From assembly GCA_021202525.1 (NCBI GenBank), contig JAJQCV010000028.1:1-64000 (forward strand): 64,000 bases of DNA, written 5' to 3'. Within the stretch, counting starts at the first letter, position 1. Each line of letters opens with the position of its first letter. Shown here piece after piece: positions 16,969 through 27,900 of this stretch. The notes below the pieces were generated by a model that saw only the letters and a list, made by a program, of their open reading frames with translations, had not been told where the DNA came from and searched no databases. Made by a program: the position numbers and the translations under genes. Source of the stretch: Akkermansiaceae bacterium (lineage in GTDB: Bacteria; Verrucomicrobiota; Verrucomicrobiia; Verrucomicrobiales; Akkermansiaceae).

Positions 16969-18279
16969 TTATTGCTCGTCTACGGTTACTTTGGCTTCTT
17001 TCGTCAGGAAGTCCAGAACCTTGGCTGTCAGCAGGCTCATTCTGATGCCGTGCACACGGCCTTCCCGCTGGATTTCCCGGATGTAAGCCTTGAGTGCCTT
17101 TTTCTGCTGGCGGGCCTGACGTGCCACTTCATTGTAGAGTTCCATTTCCGTGACGGAGATCTTTTCCACCTGCGCCACTTCTTGGAGCATGAAGAAGACC
17201 TTCAGGTTGCGCCGGGCTTCGTTTCTGGCTTCCTCGCGGGCGTCTTCCACGAACTTGTCCATGTCGGCCGGGGGATTGCCGCTGTACATGGCCTGCTGGA
17301 GCTTCTGCTGGAGGATGCCGTACACTTCCCGTTCCACGACGGCTTCCGGCAGGTTGAAATCAAGCATGTCGGCCAGCTTTTCCGTGATCTGGTCGGCCTT
17401 GGCTTCATCGATCTGGAGGGTCTTGCGCTGGGCGATGTTTTCCTTCACGGCGCCCTTGAGTTCTTCCAGGGTCTTGCCGGGCAGCACCTTGGCGGCGAAT
17501 TCGTCGTCAATGGCCGGGAGCTCCTTCTCGCGCACTTCCTTCACGGTGGTGTGGAAAACAAGATCCTTGCCGCGCAACTCCGCGATCGGGAAAGTATCCG
17601 GAATGGTCACGGTGATATCCTTGCTGTCACCGGCCTTCAGCCCTTCCAGGGCGGAGGCGAAACCGGGCAGGAACTGGTCGTCTTCCACCTTCATCCACTG
17701 GTTTTCGCGGCCTTCCAGGAAGCCCACCGGCTTGCCGACGGCTTCCGCTACGGGCTTGCCTTCCAGCGTGGTCTTGAAATCGATGATCGCTACGTCGTCC
17801 ATCTTGGCGGCACGGTCCACGGGAACAAATTCCGCGATCTGTTCGGCCAGGGAGTTGAGGGATTCCTCCACGTCCGCTTCCGTTACTTCGGAGGAGGGAA
17901 CCTTCACTTCGATTCCCTTGTACTCCGGCAATTCAAATTCGGGCACTACGGTCATCGTGCTGGTAGCGGTGTAATTGCCCTGCTCGTCGATAGACTGTTC
18001 CGGCTTGCCGAAATTGAGAACTTTCAGCTTGGGATTCTGTTCCAGAGCCGTGGAGCAGGCCGTTTCAAAAAGGGTGTCGAGCAGCTCTTCCTCAATCTCC
18101 TTCTTGAAGCGCTTTTCAATAATGGACTTGGGAGTCTTGCCGGGGCGGAAGCCGGGCAGCTTGGCTTTGCCGGCGTAGGAATCCACAATGGAGGCGCGGC
18201 GCGCGGCCGTGGTTTCTGCGGGAATGGAAGCTTTCAGCGTGGCTGTGCAGTCCGGTTGAATATCAACGTTGATTTCCAT
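16969..18279 (-). CDS. tig: Trigger factor
   Basis: Upstream of clpP; FRPGKTPKSIIEKRF and the PPIase/C-terminal pattern of trigger factor. Confidence 0.94.
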   Translation of the reverse strand: MEINVDIQPDCTATLKASIPAETTAARRASIVDSYAGKAKLPGFRPGKTPKSIIEKRFKKEIEEELLDTLFETACSTALEQNPKLKVLNFGKPEQSIDEQGNYTATSTMTVVPEFELPEYKGIEVKVPSSEVTEADVEESLNSLAEQIAEFVPVDRAAKMDDVAIIDFKTTLEGKPVAEAVGKPVGFLEGRENQWMKVEDDQFLPGFASALEGLKAGDSKDITVTIPDTFPIAELRGKDLVFHTTVKEVREKELPAIDDEFAAKVLPGKTLEELKGAVKENIAQRKTLQIDEAKADQITEKLADMLDFNLPEAVVEREVYGILQQKLQQAMYSGNPPADMDKFVEDAREEARNEARRNLKVFFMLQEVAQVEKISVTEMELYNEVARQARQQKKALKAYIREIQREGRVHGIRMSLLTAKVLDFLTKEAKVTVDEQ

Positions 18280-18537
18280 AAATAATACGGTCAGTGTTAG
18301 AATGAAAGTGGTTTATCCCGGCTTCCGGCATCAGGGCGGCGTCAGGACACGGGCGGCGGTAAATGTAATGAGAGGCTATCTTAAGTGCAAGCTATTGCAC
18401 AGGAATGACACAATTGCCATTTCGGCGCATGAGTGCGCAACAAGTAAAATGTGCGGCAACTGCGTTCTACGTGGAATGTCGTCTTGACTATGTACGGGGA
18501 AAAGTCCTTTATATCCCAAGTATTAAGTTCCGCTCTC

Positions 18538-20961
18538 ATGATTCGCCCCGTTTTCCTGATTGTTTCTCCTCTTCTTCTGGCATGTTCGTCCGCCTTGTCC
18601 CAGGACAAAACTACTCTTAACAGGGGCGGTTACGGCTCCGTGATGACCCCGGAGCAGGTAGCTCGCGAACTGGGGCCGGAGACAGGTATTCTGCCCGGCG
18701 ACCAGGCGTATGAAGGCAAGCCCGTCAAAAGCGTTTCCGTGCGTTACAGAAGCAGCGGCAAAACCGTTTCGGAAGACCGCCTGAAAAATCTGCTGGCTAC
18801 GCAGCCGGGTACCAAATATTCCCCGGATGTGGTGAACAAGGACTTGGAACGCCTGCTGGAAAGCGGTTTGGTAGGGGGCAATACGACGGTTGCCGTGGAA
18901 CCCTCCGGCGACGGCGTCAGCGTGGTATTTGAAATGGCGGCCCAGAATCTGCTGGGCGGCGTCGGTTTTCAGGGCAATACCGCCTTCGACAGCCGGGATC
19001 TTTCCGAAGAATGCGGGTTAAAGGGCGGGGAAGCCCTCAGCGACAAGGCGCTCAGCAGCGCCATCACCAAACTGCGCACCTACTATCAGGAATCCCGGTA
19101 TCCGGACGTGCAGGTCTCCTATTTTTACCAGAAAACGGAACGGCCCGGCTTTGTGGACGTGATCTTCAACATCAATGAAGGCAAAAAAGCCAACATCATC
19201 AACATTGACTTCGTGGGCAACGAGCATGTCAGCTCCAAGGACCTGCGCCAGGTGATGAAGACCAAGGAAAAGGGCTGGCTGACCTGGATCACCAAATCCG
19301 GCCGTATTGACCGCGAACAACTGGAGGACGACTTGGCGGAATTGGTGACTTATTACCGTAACAAGGGTTATCTGCGCGTCAAGCTGGACAAGATTGAATA
19401 CTTTGATTCCGGCAAGGGCAACGAGCAGAAGCTCACCATGAAGATCACGATCTCCGAAGGCCGCCGCTACAAGGTCAACCAGGTGGCGTTCGGGCCCACC
19501 AGGGTATTCACTTCCCAGGAACTCGTGCCCGGCCTGAGCATGTACAACGGAGACACCTACTCCGCCCAGAAGGTGGCCGACGACGTGACGATGATCCGCC
19601 GCTATTACGGTTCCCGCGGTTATGCGGATGCCACGGTCCGTCCGGATATCCAGGAAGTGGGCATTGATCCCAAGACCGGTTACGGACAGATCAACATCGT
19701 TTACCATGTGTCGGAAGGCAACCCCTACCGCGTGGGCAACATCCGCGTCATTGGCAACAACCGTACGAAGGACTACGTCATCCGCCAGGAACTTCCCCTT
19801 CAGTCCAATGACCCGATGAACTCCGTGGACTTGGATACCGCCCAGAAGCGCCTCCAGAATTTGAACTACTTTGACCTGGTGGACGTAGCCCAGGTGGGGT
19901 CCACCCGCCCCGGCTACCGGGACGTCAATATTGAAGTGGCGGAAAAACGCACCGGTTCCCTGAACATCGGCGTGGCGTTCTCCTCCATTGAAAGCGTGTA
20001 CCTGTTTGCGGGGATTACCCAGTCCAACTTCGACATGTACGACTGGTCCTCATTCGTGGGCGGCGGCCAGCGCTTCGCCATCAACACGCGCGTCGGTTTT
20101 GAAACGCAGGATGCCAGCATCTCCTGGGTGGACCCCTGGTTCCTGCACCGCAAGCTCGCCTTCGGCACGGAAATCTTCTACAGCAACTCCTCCTACTACT
20201 CCGACTACTACGACCAGCAAAACTACGGCTTCGCCGTTTCCCTGCGCAAGCCGATCGGCGAGCTGGACTACGTGAAGCTGGAATACCGTCTGGAACAGTA
20301 CCGGATTGACGCCAAGGGGAACGCCCCCATCTTCTTCTGGCTCCAGGACGGGGACTACCTGCGCAGCCATGTGGAACTCTCCTACACCATCGACACCCGC
20401 GACGCCCAGATATTCCCGCGCAAGGGCGGCAAATTTGAGGTGCTCGCCGGTTATTCCGGTCTGGGCGGCGACGTGCATACCTACAACTTCGGCATCAACG
20501 GCGCCTATTACTGGAACCTGCGGGGAGACACCATTTTCAGCATCAATGCCGGTGTCGCCACCGTGGACTCCTACGGCGACCATGACGTACCCATCTTTGA
20601 ACGCCTCTATCTGGGCGGCCCGTACAACATGCGCGGCTTCCGCTTCCGCGACGTGGCTCCTTACGATCCCGCCCTGAGCGGTGATGAAACCATGGGCGGC
20701 CGCTCCTCCTTCTTCTGCCAGTTTGAATACTCCATTCCGGTCATTGAAGAAGTCCGCATCGCTGTCTTCTATGATATCGGCTTCGTAAATGGAGACGCCT
20801 TTGACTTCGGCACGTCCAAAATCGTTTCCGACTATGGCATCGGTCTTCGCCTGAACCTGCCCATCGGCCCGCTGGCCGTGGACTACGCGATTCCGGTCCA
20901 GAAAAACAATGCTATTGACCGCGGCGGCCAATTCCAGTTCTATCTTAACTATTCCTATTAA
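18538..20961 (+). CDS. bamA: Outer membrane protein assembly factor BamA
   Basis: POTRA-like repeats, GGPYNMRGFRFRDVAP, Omp85 barrel ending FQFYLNYSY; start at the signal-peptide Met (MIRPVFLIVSPLLLACS). Confidence 0.92.
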   Translation: MIRPVFLIVSPLLLACSSALSQDKTTLNRGGYGSVMTPEQVARELGPETGILPGDQAYEGKPVKSVSVRYRSSGKTVSEDRLKNLLATQPGTKYSPDVVNKDLERLLESGLVGGNTTVAVEPSGDGVSVVFEMAAQNLLGGVGFQGNTAFDSRDLSEECGLKGGEALSDKALSSAITKLRTYYQESRYPDVQVSYFYQKTERPGFVDVIFNINEGKKANIINIDFVGNEHVSSKDLRQVMKTKEKGWLTWITKSGRIDREQLEDDLAELVTYYRNKGYLRVKLDKIEYFDSGKGNEQKLTMKITISEGRRYKVNQVAFGPTRVFTSQELVPGLSMYNGDTYSAQKVADDVTMIRRYYGSRGYADATVRPDIQEVGIDPKTGYGQINIVYHVSEGNPYRVGNIRVIGNNRTKDYVIRQELPLQSNDPMNSVDLDTAQKRLQNLNYFDLVDVAQVGSTRPGYRDVNIEVAEKRTGSLNIGVAFSSIESVYLFAGITQSNFDMYDWSSFVGGGQRFAINTRVGFETQDASISWVDPWFLHRKLAFGTEIFYSNSSYYSDYYDQQNYGFAVSLRKPIGELDYVKLEYRLEQYRIDAKGNAPIFFWLQDGDYLRSHVELSYTIDTRDAQIFPRKGGKFEVLAGYSGLGGDVHTYNFGINGAYYWNLRGDTIFSINAGVATVDSYGDHDVPIFERLYLGGPYNMRGFRFRDVAPYDPALSGDETMGGRSSFFCQFEYSIPVIEEVRIAVFYDIGFVNGDAFDFGTSKIVSDYGIGLRLNLPIGPLAVDYAIPVQKNNAIDRGGQFQFYLNYSY

Positions 20962-20983
20962 TTTAATTCCTCCCTCCTGACCT

Positions 20984-21760
20984 ATGAGCAATTTCCGTAT
21001 CGTTATTCTGGTGCTTCTGGTAGTGGCCCTGGCTGTGCTGGGACTGATATACGTGAATCTTTCCGGAAGAATGGACGTCCTCCAGCAACAGCAGCAGCTT
21101 GCCGTCTCTTCTTCGGCGCCTGCCGTGAATGCTCCGTCTCCTTATCTGCCCATGCCCACGCAGGCCGCCCCGGCGTCCATGCAGCCGGCAGTAGTGGCGG
21201 ACCCCGTGATGGTTGAGGAACTGGCCCATGCAACGGCGGAACTGGAACGGGCGAAAAAGGAAAATGAAGACCTGCGCCGCCGCCAGGACGTAGCGGAACA
21301 AGAACGTGCCCTTCTGGTACGGCGGAATTTGGAAAAGGGGGATCCCCAGCTTCAATGGCTTAACGACATCAGGGACGCCGAGCAGGTGGGCCGGGTGACG
21401 GAATACATCCGTGAAGCCAACCTTGTTTTGTTCCAGGCGATCGGCAAGCCGGAATTGACGGTCGGCCAGGAACTGGGCATCCGCCGCCGCGGGGGTATTT
21501 TCGCCGCGCTGATTGTGGATGGCGTTGATCCGGACGGCAAGACCTACCAGTCCTATGTGAAACGCAACAAACTCTTTGACAGTAACGACAAGGAACCTCT
21601 CAAACCAGGGGATGAGGTGATTATTCCCCCTGCAAGCTGGCATGCCGGCCTGCCTGAGCTGGACGAAAACAATGCGAACCCTGCCGGCAGCGCTCCCGCT
21701 CCTGCTGCCGCGCCCGCCTCTTCGGCGCCCGAGCCTTTTGTGGTTCCCATGGAACCCTGA
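20984..21760 (+). CDS. Hypothetical single-TM coiled-coil protein
   Basis: N-terminal TM helix, Glu/Arg-rich coiled coil, Ala/Pro-rich tail. Confidence 0.8.
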   Translation: MSNFRIVILVLLVVALAVLGLIYVNLSGRMDVLQQQQQLAVSSSAPAVNAPSPYLPMPTQAAPASMQPAVVADPVMVEELAHATAELERAKKENEDLRRRQDVAEQERALLVRRNLEKGDPQLQWLNDIRDAEQVGRVTEYIREANLVLFQAIGKPELTVGQELGIRRRGGIFAALIVDGVDPDGKTYQSYVKRNKLFDSNDKEPLKPGDEVIIPPASWHAGLPELDENNANPAGSAPAPAAAPASSAPEPFVVPMEP

Positions 21761-21799
21761 TCCGCCCTGCCGGATGCATCCAAGCAAAAAAGAAAAGAC

Positions 21800-22735
21800 G
21801 TGCATTTGAAAGAAAGATTGCAGTCGGACGCCGGTCCCACCCTGTCCTTTGAATTCTTTCCGCCCAAAAACGAACAGGCGGCAGCCGCCTTGTATCAGAC
21901 CATTCGTGAACTGGAACCCTACCGGCCCAGTTTTGTCAGTGTGACATATGGCGCGGGCGGCTCCACCAGGGAACTGACGCGTGAAGTCGTCTTGCGCATC
22001 CAGAATGAATCCCGCATTCCCACGGTGCCCCACCTCACCTGCGTAGGGCACAGCCGGGAGGAAATATGGAACATTCTGGACCGGTACGCCCAGGCGGGAG
22101 TGCGCGCGGTGCTGGCCCTTCGCGGTGATCCTCCCCGCGGCGTGGAGCATTACGACCGTTCGGCGGATGCCTTCAGATATGCAGCGGATTTGGTGGCATG
22201 CATTCGTGAATACAACGAATCCGGCCGCCATCCGGACCCGGACGGTTTTGCCATTGGCGTGGCGGGTTTCCCCGAAGGCCACCCCTCCACCCCCAACCGT
22301 CTGCGGGAAATGGACTTTCTTAAAGCCAAGGTGGATGCCGGGGCGGACTATATCTGCACCCAGCTGTTTTTTGACAACCACTGTTTCCTGGATTACCGGG
22401 AACGCTGCCTGCTGGCCGGAATCAAGGTGCCTGTTCTGGCAGGCATCATGCCCGTCACCAGCCTGTCCGGCATGAACCGCATGGCGGAACTATCCGGAGG
22501 CACCTGCTTCCCCGCCCGGCTGCTCAAGGCTCTGAAGCGTGCCGGGGGCAATCCGGACGCCATTCAGGAAGTGGGCATTCAGTATGCTTCCAGCCAATGC
22601 GCGGAACTGCTGGACGCCGGCGTGGACGGCATCCATTTTTATACGCTCAACCAGAGCCGCGCCACCCGCCAGATTTACCGCAATCTGGGGCTGAGAGATT
22701 CCCTCCAGCTCCTGGAACATGGCGAAGATAAGTAA
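21800..22735 (+). CDS. metF: Methylenetetrahydrofolate reductase
   Basis: LSFEFFPPKNEQAAAAL, FVSVTYGAGGS, LALRGDPP, ICTQLFFD. Confidence 0.95.
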   Translation: MHLKERLQSDAGPTLSFEFFPPKNEQAAAALYQTIRELEPYRPSFVSVTYGAGGSTRELTREVVLRIQNESRIPTVPHLTCVGHSREEIWNILDRYAQAGVRAVLALRGDPPRGVEHYDRSADAFRYAADLVACIREYNESGRHPDPDGFAIGVAGFPEGHPSTPNRLREMDFLKAKVDAGADYICTQLFFDNHCFLDYRERCLLAGIKVPVLAGIMPVTSLSGMNRMAELSGGTCFPARLLKALKRAGGNPDAIQEVGIQYASSQCAELLDAGVDGIHFYTLNQSRATRQIYRNLGLRDSLQLLEHGEDK

Positions 22736-22787
22736 AAAGCTGATTGATTTGGCCGGCGCAACACTGTAGAACCCTCTTCAACGTACT

Positions 22788-23531
22788 ATGGATATCAAGG
22801 ATATTAAGCGGGCCATGGACAATATGCCCATGGGGGATGGAAGCGCTTTTGCGGAAATTTCCGTCGGACCGGCCAAACATGAGCAATTTCTGGATGAGCA
22901 TTACGGCAAGGTTGCCTTGATCGTGTTGCTGTGCATCCTTGGCGCCGCCGGCTGGATCATTTACAACGGCATGCAGGAATCCATGGAGAAAAAGGCCGGT
23001 GCCGCCCTGGTGGCCGCCATGCCTGAATCTCCTGCCACCGGAGAGATTTCTCTGAATGAACAGGGCCTTCAGCAGGTCATGTCTGACTTTGACGACTCGC
23101 GTGCCGCCGTCACGGCTTCCTATCTGCAGGCCGTCGCTCTGTGGAATGCCGGGAAGGAAGAGGAAGGCATCTCCAAAATGAAGGCGTTCATTGATTCCGC
23201 TCCCACGGAGGAATGGAAGGCCCAGGCATCCGTTACGCTGGCCTGCCGCCTGATGAACGGCGGCAAGGCGGACCAGGCGGCAAGCCTGTTCCGTTCCGTG
23301 GTTGATTCCGGTGATCCCACGTTTTCCGCTTTTGCCACCATGTGCCTGGGCGATATCGCCAGGGCTGGAAAGGACAGCGTTGCGGCCGGAACCTTCTACC
23401 GTGAACTGGCCGAGAAATTCCCGTTCAGTGCGTTTGTTCTCGATTTGCAGCGGAATGGCTATGTGCGCCGCAAGGCTCTCTTTGACGTCCAAAGCCCTGT
23501 AAGGATTGAGGCCGCCGCGGATAAAAAATAA
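22788..23531 (+). CDS. Membrane-anchored TPR-like protein
   Basis: Single TM near residue 50 then helical repeats; YfgM-like layout. Confidence 0.7.
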   Translation: MDIKDIKRAMDNMPMGDGSAFAEISVGPAKHEQFLDEHYGKVALIVLLCILGAAGWIIYNGMQESMEKKAGAALVAAMPESPATGEISLNEQGLQQVMSDFDDSRAAVTASYLQAVALWNAGKEEEGISKMKAFIDSAPTEEWKAQASVTLACRLMNGGKADQAASLFRSVVDSGDPTFSAFATMCLGDIARAGKDSVAAGTFYRELAEKFPFSAFVLDLQRNGYVRRKALFDVQSPVRIEAAADKK

Positions 23532-23563
23532 AACCTTTCCTTTAAGAATACAGCTTCACCGGA

Positions 23564-23599
23564 CCGCATGCCGCAGTAATGCCGTGCATGCGGTTTTTT
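23564..23599 (+). terminator. Rho-independent terminator
   Basis: CCGCATG...CATGCGG followed by TTTTTTG. Confidence 0.7.
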
Positions 23600-23729
23600 G
23601 TGTCCGGATGTACGGCTGACTGCCCATTGTTGACGGGTGCGTGACATATTTAGACAAAAAGGGAACTTTGTCCGCGCTTTACGGGTATGGACCTGATGGC
23701 CCATGATTCATCAAACCATTTTCCGAACC

Positions 23730-24002
23730 ATGAACAAGTACATGAAATCTTTCTGGCTTCTTCCGCTGGCGGGACTGTCCCTTTCCCTGTTCCCGTCTTG
23801 CACGACGGACAGCTACGGGAACACGTCAGTAACGCCCGGAGGCGCTGCCGCCATTGGCGTGGGCGCCCTGGCTGCCGGGGCTGCCATAGGTGCGGCCGTC
23901 CAGCACGACCGTGACAAGGACAGGTACCGCAATGACTGGAATCATCACCATCCGCCGCCCCCGCCCCCTCGTCCCTACCACCGGCCTCACCGGCCGAGGT
24001 AA
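23730..24002 (+). CDS. Small lipoprotein with glycine-zipper segment and His/Pro-rich tail
   Basis: LFPSC lipobox-like site, GAAAIGVGALAAGAAIGAAV, C-terminal HHHPPPPPPRPYHRPHRPR. Confidence 0.75.
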   Translation: MNKYMKSFWLLPLAGLSLSLFPSCTTDSYGNTSVTPGGAAAIGVGALAAGAAIGAAVQHDRDKDRYRNDWNHHHPPPPPPRPYHRPHRPR

Positions 24003-24030
24003 CTCTCTCTTTTTTGTGGAATGATTGAAA

Positions 24031-24072
24031 GCGGCCCGTAAACGTACTTGTTTACGGGCCGCATATTTTTCA
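24031..24072 (+). terminator. Rho-independent terminator
   Basis: GCGGCCCGTAAAC/GTTTACGGGCCGC perfect stem followed by ATATTTTTC. Confidence 0.8.
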
Positions 24073-24190
24073 GGGGAATTGAAAAACGGAAACCGGAAAG
24101 CAGAGCCGACCCATCATGGTGGCATTCCGGCAGGCGTCTTGCCTTTTATGCCGCCTTATTGGTGTGAAAGGAGCGGTTTGGCGTGGATGC

Positions 24191-24826
24191 TCAAGTGCGT
24201 TCTCCCTGGCGGATGCCGTTCAGGGCCCAGTGCATGCGCTGTCTGGCGCTGTCCGGATCACTGAGAATGGACCCCAGTAGCTCCAGAACGGGGCGGGCCG
24301 CCTGGGGATCGTGCACCTGGAGCTGGCCGGAAAGAATGAAAGGCGCGCCGCCGCAGCAAACCAGATAAATAAGAACGTTCATGGGATTCCCGCTCACGAT
24401 GGAGCCTTCCTCCTGGGCCGCCTGAATGGTCTCCAGCAGCACGAAAGGATGCCGAGTGTGCAGCCCGGAAATAAAGCGGATCGCCTCCTTTCCCCCTGCC
24501 AGGGCGTCCAGTACCAGCTGGGCGATAAACTCTCCGTGGAGGAGGAGGAAATCCATAATGTCCTCCAGAATAATCTCCAGCTTTTTTAAGGAGGGCAAAT
24601 GGACATTGGCATGCGTCCTGACGCCGGTGAACAGGGGCTCGTACCAGCGTTCCAGCAATTCATTCAAAAAGGCGTCGCGATTTCCAAAGTGGTAGACGAA
24701 ACTCCCCGGATTGGTTCCCGCACGCAGGGACAGGCCGCGCACGGTAAGGCCGCGGAGTCCGGATTCGCTGGCGATCATGGCTCCCGTATTGAGCAAATGC
24801 TCTCTGGTGGATCTCCGTTTGGTCAT
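24191..24826 (-). CDS. TetR/AcrR-family transcriptional regulator
   Basis: N-terminal HTH: TREHLLNTGAMIASESGLRGLTVRGLSLRAGTNPGSFVYHFGNRDAFLNEL. Confidence 0.9.
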   Translation of the reverse strand: MTKRRSTREHLLNTGAMIASESGLRGLTVRGLSLRAGTNPGSFVYHFGNRDAFLNELLERWYEPLFTGVRTHANVHLPSLKKLEIILEDIMDFLLLHGEFIAQLVLDALAGGKEAIRFISGLHTRHPFVLLETIQAAQEEGSIVSGNPMNVLIYLVCCGGAPFILSGQLQVHDPQAARPVLELLGSILSDPDSARQRMHWALNGIRQGERT

Positions 24827-24958
24827 ATGGAGGGAATGATAAAACCATGTGTGCTCCTTATGATTTGGAAATGCAAGGACTTGTTACGTCTGTTATTGTA
24901 AAGGGCGGAACCGGGGCCTCGTCTGGTCCCCGATTCCGCCGTCTGGAATCCCGGCCGG

Positions 24959-27900
24959 TCAGGACTTGGCGTCCAGCTCTTTCCTTCGGGCCGAAATCCA
25001 GCGGGAAAACAATTTGGCCGTAGCCGGAATAATGAGCAGGTTCAGGATGGTGGCTGAAACCAGTCCGCCGAACTGCACGATGGCCAGGGGGCCGAGCAAT
25101 TCGCCGCCGGGCTTGTCGATGGCCCAGATCAGCGGCAGCAGGCCCAGAACCGTTGTCAGGGACGTCATGATGATGGGAACCACGCGTTCACGCGATCCTT
25201 CCCGGATAGCTTCCACCGGGGCCATTCCCCTGTGTTCCAAGGCCCGGTACCTGTTGAGCAGGATCAGGCCGCTGCGGATGGCAAAGCCGATGACGGTCAC
25301 GAACCCGACGATAGAGGCTACGGACAGGATGGGCGGAATATACGTGGTGCCGAACAGGGAGGACAGGGTGCCCGGAGACGCCAGGAAAACGGCCACAATG
25401 CCGCCCACCAGGCACAGCGGAATATTCACCAGCGTCAGCATGGCGCGGCGCACGCTTCCCAGGGCGGAGGACAGGAGAAGAACGATCAGCACCATCACGA
25501 TGGCTCCCAGCACGTAAAGCCGTTCGGAGGCCGACTCCCTCGCCTTGATGGTGCCGTCATAATCAACGGTGCAGCCCATGGCGTTCATGACCGGGTCCAG
25601 CTTCTCCCGGCAGGCCTTCGCCAGGTCCCCCAAGTTGGAATTGGGGGAGGGATTGCAGGAAATCATGGCTTTCCGCATCGTATTGTCTCTCAGAATCAGG
25701 TTGGAAACCTCCTCCCGGTACACCTGGGCCACGTCGTCCAGGCGCACGGTCTTTTTGTCCGGGGAAATAAGTTCCAGACTCTTGACGTCCTCCATGGACG
25801 TCTTCAGCTTGGGGTCGATGCGGAGAACGATATTCCAGTGATCCTGATTCTTGATCACCTCTCCCAGCTTCTGGCCGTTCATGGCTGTGGAAACCTGCTC
25901 CGCGGCATTGGCCATGGTCAGGCCGTGGGAGGCCAGGGCCTCCTGGTCGTACTGCACGCGAATGGTATCCACCATAATCTCCCGGTTGGCGCGTGCGTCG
26001 GCCACTTCCGGCAGGGAGGCCAGAATCTCCTTGGCCTTCTGTGCCGCCAGCCGGAGCTGGGGCAGCTCCGTTCCGTAAATATTGATCGCGATTTCGGAAT
26101 TGGAACCGGACAAGGCGGAACTGATGCGGTGGGCCAGCGGGTAGCCGATCATGGAACTGGTGCCGGGAATATCGTCAATGCATTCCTTGATAGCGGCGCG
26201 CAATTCCTTTTGGTCCTTGTTCAGGTCCACCCGGACAAGCAGCTCGGAGGCGCTGACGGGTTCTGCGTGCTCGTCGTTCTCCGCACGCCCCGTGCGCTGG
26301 GTAACGCTCAGCACGCCGGGAATGTGTTCTATATCCTTCATCACCTTGCGGGAAATGCGCTCCGTTTCGTCCAGGGACGTTCCCGGCACCGTGCTGACGA
26401 ACACCGTATAGCAATCTTCGTTAAATGGAGGCAGGAAGCTCGTGCCGAAAGTGGAGCCCAGCCATAGGGCCAGCAGGGTGACGGCCGCCATGATGGCGCA
26501 GACCGTCTTGGAAAAACGCAGGCAGAACTCCAGTACGGGCGCATAAATGCGCTTGATGAGGCGGGAGCTGAAGGAATCCCCGCTCTCCAGCGTAGCGGCG
26601 TTCTTGCTCTTCTTGAACCACATGTAGCACAGCACCGGCGTGATGGTGACGGCTACGATGAGGGAGGAAAGCAGGGCCAGCATGTAGGAAATGCCCAGGG
26701 GGCGGAAAAACTGGCCTTCCAGCCCGGACAGGAAAAGAACCGGGGTGAACACCAGCAGGATAATCACGGAGGAGAAGGAAATGGACCCCACGATCTCTCC
26801 CTTGGCCTCCATCAGCACTTCATACTTGCTCTTTCGCTGTTCTTCCGGCAGGGCGGCGTTCCGGTTCAAATGCCGCCACGCTATTTCCACGAAAATGATG
26901 GCGTTGTCCACCACATCCCCCACGGCCACGGCCAGGCCGCCCAACGTCATGATATTGATCGCCAGCCCGAAAACCGGAAACATCATCATCCCGAACAGGA
27001 CGGACAGGGGCATGGAAATCAGCGTAATAATCGCCGTCCGCAGGTTCAGCAGGGTCAGGAAAATCACGATCATGACGACGGCGCCCGCTATGAGCAGCGT
27101 TTCCGTGCCGTTCTTCAGGGACATCTCGATGAAATCCGCCTGGCGGTACGCGCTGGTATGCAGCTTCATTCCCTTGGGAAGCTGGCTCTGGCTGAACTCC
27201 TTCATGGCCGCGTCCACGGCTTGCGTCAGTGCCAGCGTATTGGCTCCGGGCACCTTCTGCACGGAAAGCACCACGGCGTCCTCTCCCATGAATCCGGCAT
27301 CGCCGCGCCGCGGAGCTCCGTCGATCTTCACCTCTGCCACGTCCTGAAGTCGTAGAATGCCGGAAGGATGCCCAGGAACCAGGGCGCGGTTGAGCTGTTC
27401 GATATTGGCCGTGCGGGTATCCTGCTGAATGGGAAGCTCCTGCCCGGCCACGTCTTCCAGATACCCGGCGGGCACGGAAGACTGGGACTCTTCAATGGCC
27501 GTTTTCAGGTTGGAAAGATCAACCCCGGCCAGCTTCAGCCTGTTGGGGTCGTAAACCACCTGGTATTCCGGCAGGCGGCCGCCCAGCACCGTCACCTGGC
27601 CCACTCCGGGAATAGCCAGCAGGCGCGTGCGCAGCTTGTACTCCGCAAGCTGCCGCATATCCAGCGTGGAAGTATCCTTGTCCCCCGTCAGGGCAATCAG
27701 CATGATCTCCCCCGTCACGGAAACGATGGGGGCCAGTTCCGGGGATGTATTCTCCGGCAGGGTATCCCGGACCGCGGCCAGGCGTTCCGCCACGATCTGG
27801 CGCGCCTGGTAAATATCCTTGTCCCAGTCGAAATCCACCCACACGAAGGAAAGGCCGCTGCCGGATGAAGCGCGCACCCCCTTCACCCCGGCCGTGCCGT

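Noticed and set aside
20050-22381. Long minus-strand ORFs opposite bamA, the coiled-coil gene and metF
   Set aside because: Antisense shadows with no start context, signal or domain.
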